Part shown: positions 58,853 through 64,000 of the stretch, piece by piece
How the letters are laid out: each line of letters begins with the position of its first letter
Position numbering within the stretch: the stretch's first letter is position 1
NCBI GenBank assembly: GCA_030272155.1
Contig: CP126192.1
Span: forward strand, 1,212,501-1,276,500
From: Tetradesmus obliquus
Lineage: Eukaryota; Chlorophyta; Chlorophyceae; Sphaeropleales; Scenedesmaceae
Reading direction: 5' to 3'
Length of the DNA stretch: 64,000 nt
Position numbers and translations under genes: made by a program
Notes under the pieces: model-generated
The model's input: only the letters and a program-made list of their open reading frames with translations
What the model was told of the DNA's origin: nothing
Database searches by the model: none

Positions 58853-61007
58853 GCCGGCGGCTGCGCGCGCGCTGGCAGCATGGCAGGTGCAGGCAGCTGC
58901 AGCTGCATGGAGGATCAAGGAGAATGTTTAGTGCGGGAGCCAGGATGCATTAGAGCTTGTCGCATCACTAACATGCTGCTGGTTGACAACTAGCGGCTTG
59001 AGCGTGCCTGGTTCACTGGGTACTATATCGCTTTGTACTGTTGCAGGAGGAATGAGCGCCATGTACACTAGCGGCAGCGGGCTTGATGTCACGCATTGTG
59101 CACATCAAGCGCATTGGTCGGGTTGAGCTGTGGGGTATACTTGCATTGAGTCAGGGCAGGGTCCAGGAAAGAGCGTCGAGATATCTTGCCTTGTATGCAC
59201 AGCAATAAGGCAGCGCGCTCAGCTGCTTGTGCAATAGCTGTGAGTGGCGTGCTTGTGATTGGTGTACAACAGACTGGAGCCGCACGCTTGTGCTGGCAAA
59301 CATTTGTGTGGCGCTGAGGCCTGCCGCTGCATGCCGGCGGTGCACTGCGCCACACGCTAGACCAGGCAGCCGCTGCAGCCAACAGGCTTCTGGTTGTCTG
59401 GGTGTGTTGGAGGTTGGCAGATTGATTGCAGTTGGCTGTTGCACGTGAAGCAAGGGTGTTATAAGAGTGTAGGCTGATGTACCCTCATTTTTGTGGCTCT
59501 GTGACAACCTGCGCATGCGTGTGGTTTAGTGGCATCTAGTGGCATCTGTGACGCAATGATGTTCCTGCAAGTTCTGGTGTTTGCGGATGCTGCGCCTGAG
59601 TGGAGGTTTGCTGCGCGGCAGGCTGGGATGCGCGTCCACAGAGGATGCATCGCGTGTGCTGGGGATCCGTGCTGCATCGCCCACTTACCTGCTGTTTGGG
59701 GGACTTTCCAAATGCACTCGTTGCGGACGTGGTGGCTGTGTGTAGAGCGTGCATGTGCTCCCTGCGTGTTGTTGAGATCAACCATTGAGTGCAGCAGCCT
59801 ACATGTCAGCTAGGGGCCTGCGCTGGTGGGCTGTTGTTGCCTTCATATGGGCCATTGTGCTCAGCCAGCATGCTGCTCCCTTTGTTGCATGACAGCGACA
59901 GCAGCCGGCGAATGAAGGCAGCGACAACCACCAGGCGCATTTTGGCTATGTACGCTGACCAGTTGACCATATCAATGACGAGCGAATGCCATTAATTGCT
60001 TCCTGAGAGAATTGCTGCGGATGTGTGATACTGAGGATGCAACACGATTGTACGGCACGTAAGGATGCACAGGCGAGTTCGACTTGCAGTTGGCGCCCTG
60101 CACGCTGCCTCTTGATAGTGGCTGCTGGTCACATGCTGGTGCAGTGTGGATCAGCGGGTACGGCTGTCTGTGCTTGCCAGCCGGTGGCACAAAGCCTGAG
60201 GCCGTGTGTGGACTACAGCAGAGTGGCTGCTGCTGCGTCACGACATGTGGACTGGCCATACGTGTTATGTGGCAGTCTTGGCTGTTTACAGCTGTCATTG
60301 GAGGTAGCGAAGCTGTCCCCCTAATCAGCCACCAGCTGCTTTTGATGCATGTGGCAACCATGTGCGCATTGTGTTATGGCGTTTTGATGTTGGCTGGTTC
60401 AAAGACGACGACAATGATACACTCTGTGGCAGTGCTACTTGTGTTACACCATTTGCCACACCATTGGGGTTCTGTATCGTATGTCACGCCCTAACGGGAC
60501 GCAACTCATGTATGTGTGGTGAAGGATTGAAACAGATGCTTCTAAGCATGATACGAGGGTGTTGATGCTGTAGCTTGATGGGTAACATGGTGATACCCGG
60601 GGTACAGATGTAACATGCTACATGAGCACACTCGGAGTGTGGCACCTTGATGTTCTCAAGACGACACGTACCAAGAACATAGTGCACTCTGTAACTGCCA
60701 GCGGTAGAAAACTGCAAATTGTGTCACCTGCAACTCTTTACAACTAGAGGCTATGCCAAAGCGGAATGTTACCGTTCACTGGGGAGATTCTACCCGCCAG
60801 GCCTCGAAGCTGCATAACGGCGGCGCAGCGGACGCGAGGCGGCTGTCACACCACATGCTGGTGCCACAAATTATCTCAGCGTGATGCTGCATCACGCAAA
60901 GCAGCTGCACCTCACTGCAACCTCCCCTGCGTATTCGAGCAGCCTCGCTCCCGCTGCTGCTGTCCCTGCCGCGCCTAACTCCGGCAGCTGCTGCGCCCTG
61001 CCGGCCC
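58853..61007. other. 2.2 kb convergent spacer
   Basis: No gene supported. It contains the 3' UTRs of the small plastid protein (+) and CTF18 (-). Many short frames exist on both strands, none with a motif or splice model. Confidence 0.4.
60738..60742 (-). terminator. Possible poly(A) signal TGTAA of CTF18
   Basis: On the minus strand TGTAA lies about 266 bases beyond the CTF18 stop. The distance is long, so the call is weak. Confidence 0.25.
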
Positions 61008-61578
61008 TCACTGCAGCAGCTCAGCCACCTTCATGGGCCGCTTCACCGCGTTGGTGTAACCCTCGTTGTACGCGTACAGCACGCTGTGGGCCCCGCCAGG
61101 CTTGCCGCCCTCGCCGCCGGCTGCTGCCTCGCCATCTGCTGCGTCTGTTGCGGCGCGCTTGGCGCTGCCGGCCGCCTCGCCTGCTGGTGCTGCCGCGGCC
61201 TTGCGCTTGGGTGCTGCGCGGGAGCCCATCGCGTCCAGCCAGCAGCCCTTGGCAGGCTTGGCCGCTGAGGCAGGCATGGGCGCTGCCTTGGCTGCTGCCT
61301 TGTGGTGCAGGAAGGCTGGCTTGGCGGCACTGCCTGCTGCAGGGGCAGGTGGCAGGTGGCAGAGCACGGCCGCACATCAGGCACCGCAGACTGCGGTCAC
61401 ATGCGCCTACTGGGGACCAGCGCTGACAGACTCATCCTGGTGGCTGCAGCACACAGCTGCTGTTCTTCTCCTACGCAGACTGCCAGTACAGTGTACGCCG
61501 CCCGAGCACAGCACATGCGTGTCGCAGCCGAGCAGTGCATGTCGCGGGCGCCAGCAGCAGCAGTGCATGTCGCGGGTG

Positions 61579-61614
<36 letters not shown>

Positions 61615-63861
61615 CCTGTCCCTGCTTACCTGTAGGCTGCTTGCCCGACGCTGTGCTGTGTGTGCCCGTGCCGGGGTGTCCCCTTGGGGAGGGCAGCTCG
61701 CCGTGGTGGCGCGCCTGCAGCGCGACACACGGCCACAGCGGGAAGCGACTACTGTCAGCTTGGTGGGTCGACACACGATCAAGCAATGTATGTCATGCCA
61801 AGTTGTACATTTCTTTCTGCTGCCCAGCACAGGATTCATTGCTCGGACCCCAAAGCGCTGCTCCAGGCTGCTCCTGGCAGCACTGCACAGCCGTCACTCG
61901 CAGGCCTGCCGCGCACCTGCTCAATGCGTGCGATGTTGGCCGCCGAGATCATCTGCGCCAGCATCTGCCGCAGCACCAGCGGCATGGCCGCGCGCGAGCC
62001 AGGCGCTGCCGCGCTGCTGCTGTCAGGCGCGCCCAGGCAGCTGTAGCAGTGCAGGCCGTCCACTGGCGGCGCCAGCGGCGCGGGGCGCGGCAGCGGCGCG
62101 CCTGGCGCTGCCGCGTAGGGCGGCGCCTGCGGCTGCGCCTCCTCCTCGCCCACCGGGAAGCTGTAGGTGAGGCCGTAGCCCACCAGGCAGCCCACCTGCG
62201 GAGCAGCGGGGCACAGCAGCAGCAGCAGCAGCAGCACCGGTCAGGGGCAGGCGTCACCGGGTGCATACTGCTGGGTTGCGTGGCATTCTAGCACATGTGC
62301 CATCTGGTTTGCAGAACACTATCTGCAGGGATGTTGTATAGGTTTTTAGTGATCAACTTCTGCATTCCAGTGCAGCAAGCAAGTGATGAAGGTCAGCCGG
62401 CAGCAGTAGCGCTGCTGCTGCCTGCACACGCACCACATGGTCCAGCATGGCTGCCTGCTGCCCGCTGAGCAGGCTCCTGCTGACCGCCTTGATGCCGCGC
62501 GGCCTGCTGATGCCAGCCAACCCAGGGCCCAGCTCCAGCAACGCAGCAGACCCGCTGCCCAGCTGGCGGGCTGCAGCAGCAGGCGCCGCCGCACGCCACG
62601 AGCGCATCATGGCGCGGTTGGCGGCAGCTGCGGCCGCACACTGGCTCTGCGTGTGTAGCGGCAGGTGCAGGTACAGCAGGAGGTAAGGGGTCTGGCACAC
62701 GCGGCGGTTGAGAGCTGCATGCTGTGGCGGCAGCCTCCTACAAGGCGCCGGGCGTCAAACAATGCATGTGACGAGTCCAGCATGAGGCAGCATTTGTGCT
62801 CACTTTGTGGATTGCTCTTGCTGCACTCTGGCATGATGACCCCGGCCAACAGAAGCGAAGGACCAGCCAGCCCAACCAACCTCACCTGTGCGCGCGGCCA
62901 CTGCACGTTGCTGGTGCCTGCCAGCCCTGACGACTCCCGCCGCAGCCGCCGTGAGGCAGCCAGCAGGCAGGCGGGCACGTACTGGAACATGCTGCGCCCG
63001 CTCGCGTGCGCCGCGCCGCCGCTGCCTGCCGTCATGAGCTCCGCGTCTGCCAGCGCTGCTGCTGCTGCCGTGCTGGCTGCCATGTCCACGTCCAGGCCCA
63101 CAGCCTCGGGCAGCGCCTCGTGCAGCCCAGCCATGACCTGGCAGAAGCATGCAGCACAGCGGCACCAGGTGAGCGGGCGCTAGGATGAGTGCAGCCATGC
63201 AGCGCATGAAGGACTATAAGCGCATGTGTGCTGTAGATGGAGGCATGTAGCTGTACGCTTTCAACAACTATTGCATGAGGCGAGCATGTCCACTTTCAAG
63301 TTACAGGGTATCAACACAACGGGGGTGCAGCTACCGCAATGCTGGTGCGTGTTGGGCTCTGCCTTTCTGGCTGCCTCCCACCCAGAGCCACGTGCCCCTG
63401 GCTGCGCCCCCTCCCCCCCCCCCCCCCCACCACCACCACCAGGAGGCGCCACGCACCAGCTCATGCTCCCCCAGATCCAGCAGCATGCTGTAGTGCTCCT
63501 GCAGCCGCAGCCGCGCAGCAACAGCAGCACGCCCAGGCGCAGCACCACTGCCGCTGCCACCTGCCCTGCTGCCGCCCCTGGGCATGGCTGCTGCTGCCAG
63601 CTGCTGCAGGCGTGCCGCCATGGCCTTGCTGGAGCCCAGCAGCAGCTCGCTCAGCACCCCCAGGGGCGTGCGGGACACATCCTTCACGCCAAACGCGCCG
63701 CTGGATGACACTGCTGCTGCGGTGATGCGCACGCGCGGGCGGCCCTGGCTGCTGGCGCTGTTGTTGGCTGATGTGGCTGCCGCCTGGCGTGCCAGCAGCT
63801 GCAGCGTGTTGATGCTGGTGCGCACGTCACAGCCGCTGCGCTCCACCAGCTCATGCAGCGC
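61008..63861 (-). CDS. CTF18: CTF18, large subunit of the alternative clamp loader (C-terminal part)
   Basis: CTF18 replaces RFC1 in a clamp loader that puts PCNA on DNA during replication and supports sister-chromatid cohesion. Minus-strand exons: 63861-63457, 63137-62886, 62646-62434, 62195-61917, 61714-61630, 61336-61008. All phases close; 520 aa are present. The first exon begins in the AAA lid (ALHELVERSGCDVRTSINTL, compare LCEKTDNDIRACINTL in the family), then GVKDVSRTPLGVLSELL. Later come SMFQYVPACLLAASRRL, LDHVVGCLVGYGLTYSF (spans a splice), MPLVLRQMLAQMISAANIAR and the C-terminal YAYNEGYTNAVKRPMKVAEL, which in the family binds DCC1-CTF8. The N-terminal AAA+ module with Walker motifs lies beyond the right edge. 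The small 61714-61630 exon was placed because it alone repairs the phase between its neighbours. Confidence 0.9.
61531..61613 (+). repeat. Two-copy repeat running into a (CAG)n tract
   Basis: AGCAGTGCATGTCGCGGG, followed by C or T and GCC, occurs twice about 28 bases apart, each time followed by CAG units, the second time by a long CAG run. It lies in the CTF18 intron 61337-61629. Confidence 0.85.
63413..63443 (-). repeat. C16 run plus (ACC)n; G-rich on the gene strand
   Basis: Sixteen consecutive C on the plus strand are followed by ACC triplets. On the CTF18 transcript strand this is (GGT)n then G16, starting about 15 bases after the donor of exon 63861-63457. Confidence 0.9.
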
Positions 63862-64000
63862 CTGGCGGCAGAGGCAGCAAAGAAGCAAGGAGGGCACGCA
63901 GAGGCCAGCAGGCAGCATGTGGGCGAGTGTCTGCAGCAGTGTCCACATGCTTGGCCAGCAGGCTGCGGCTGGACATGGGATGCAGCACAGCAACAACTTC

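Overview
The window reads as nuclear DNA of a green alga of the Chlorophyceae, most likely a Sphaeropleales/Scenedesmus-type species. The evidence is an intact plant/green-algal alpha-tubulin, a plant-type plastid PYD1, a chromomethylase (a green-lineage DNA methyltransferase), a plant augmin subunit 8, many short introns, and a very strong CAG/CTG trinucleotide bias in exons, introns and spacers. Introns open mostly with GTG (GTGAG, GTGCG) and close with TGCAG. The genus is an inference. There are no bacterial operons, CRISPR arrays or recognisable transposons or viral elements.

Layout. 0.4-9.2 kb (+): chromomethylase with BAH domain, chromodomain and complete C5-methyltransferase motifs. 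9.7-10.5 kb (+): small cysteine-rich protein. 11.3-13.3 kb (-): membrane protein with a thioredoxin fold that lacks CxxC, head-to-head with NOP10 (13.5-14.0 kb, +). 15.6-17.9 kb (+): unrecognised protein with a signal peptide. 21.2-24.0 kb (-): PP2C phosphatase. 26.8-31.9 kb (+): SNX2-type PX-BAR sorting nexin. 33.3-35.7 kb (+): alpha-tubulin. 37.8-40.8 kb (-): plastid dihydropyrimidine dehydrogenase PYD1, head-to-head with a nuclear gene for mitochondrial ribosomal protein uS3 (41.7-43.9 kb, +). 45.3-48.9 kb (-): augmin AUG8/QWRF-like protein, head-to-head with the PP2A catalytic subunit (49.7-52.1 kb, +). 53.5-55.2 kb (-): sperm-tail PG-rich (STPG/SHIPPO) repeat protein, head-to-head with an alpha/beta hydrolase (55.9-57.3 kb, +). 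58.2-58.9 kb (+): small plastid-targeted protein of unknown role. 61.0-63.9 kb (-): C-terminal part of CTF18, whose 5' end lies outside the window.

The genes do not form a pathway. Several are housekeeping cell-cycle or microtubule genes (tubulin, augmin, PP2A, CTF18, STPG), which looks like ordinary eukaryotic gene order. Exon models were built by hand from splice signals. For nearly every gene below the intron phases close without a frame break, which is the main support for the boundaries. First exons are the weakest part: they are unresolved for SNX2 and STPG, ambiguous for the thioredoxin-like protein and the chromomethylase, and absent for CTF18.

The most interesting items are: the chromomethylase, with altered motif IV/VI residues and an inserted Ser-Asp tract resembling SUMO-interacting motifs; the redox-dead thioredoxin-like membrane protein; AUG8 with a degenerate QWRF box and a long in-frame opening past its stop; a flagellar-type STPG protein in a lineage usually seen as coenobial and mostly non-motile; and the unrecognised secreted protein.
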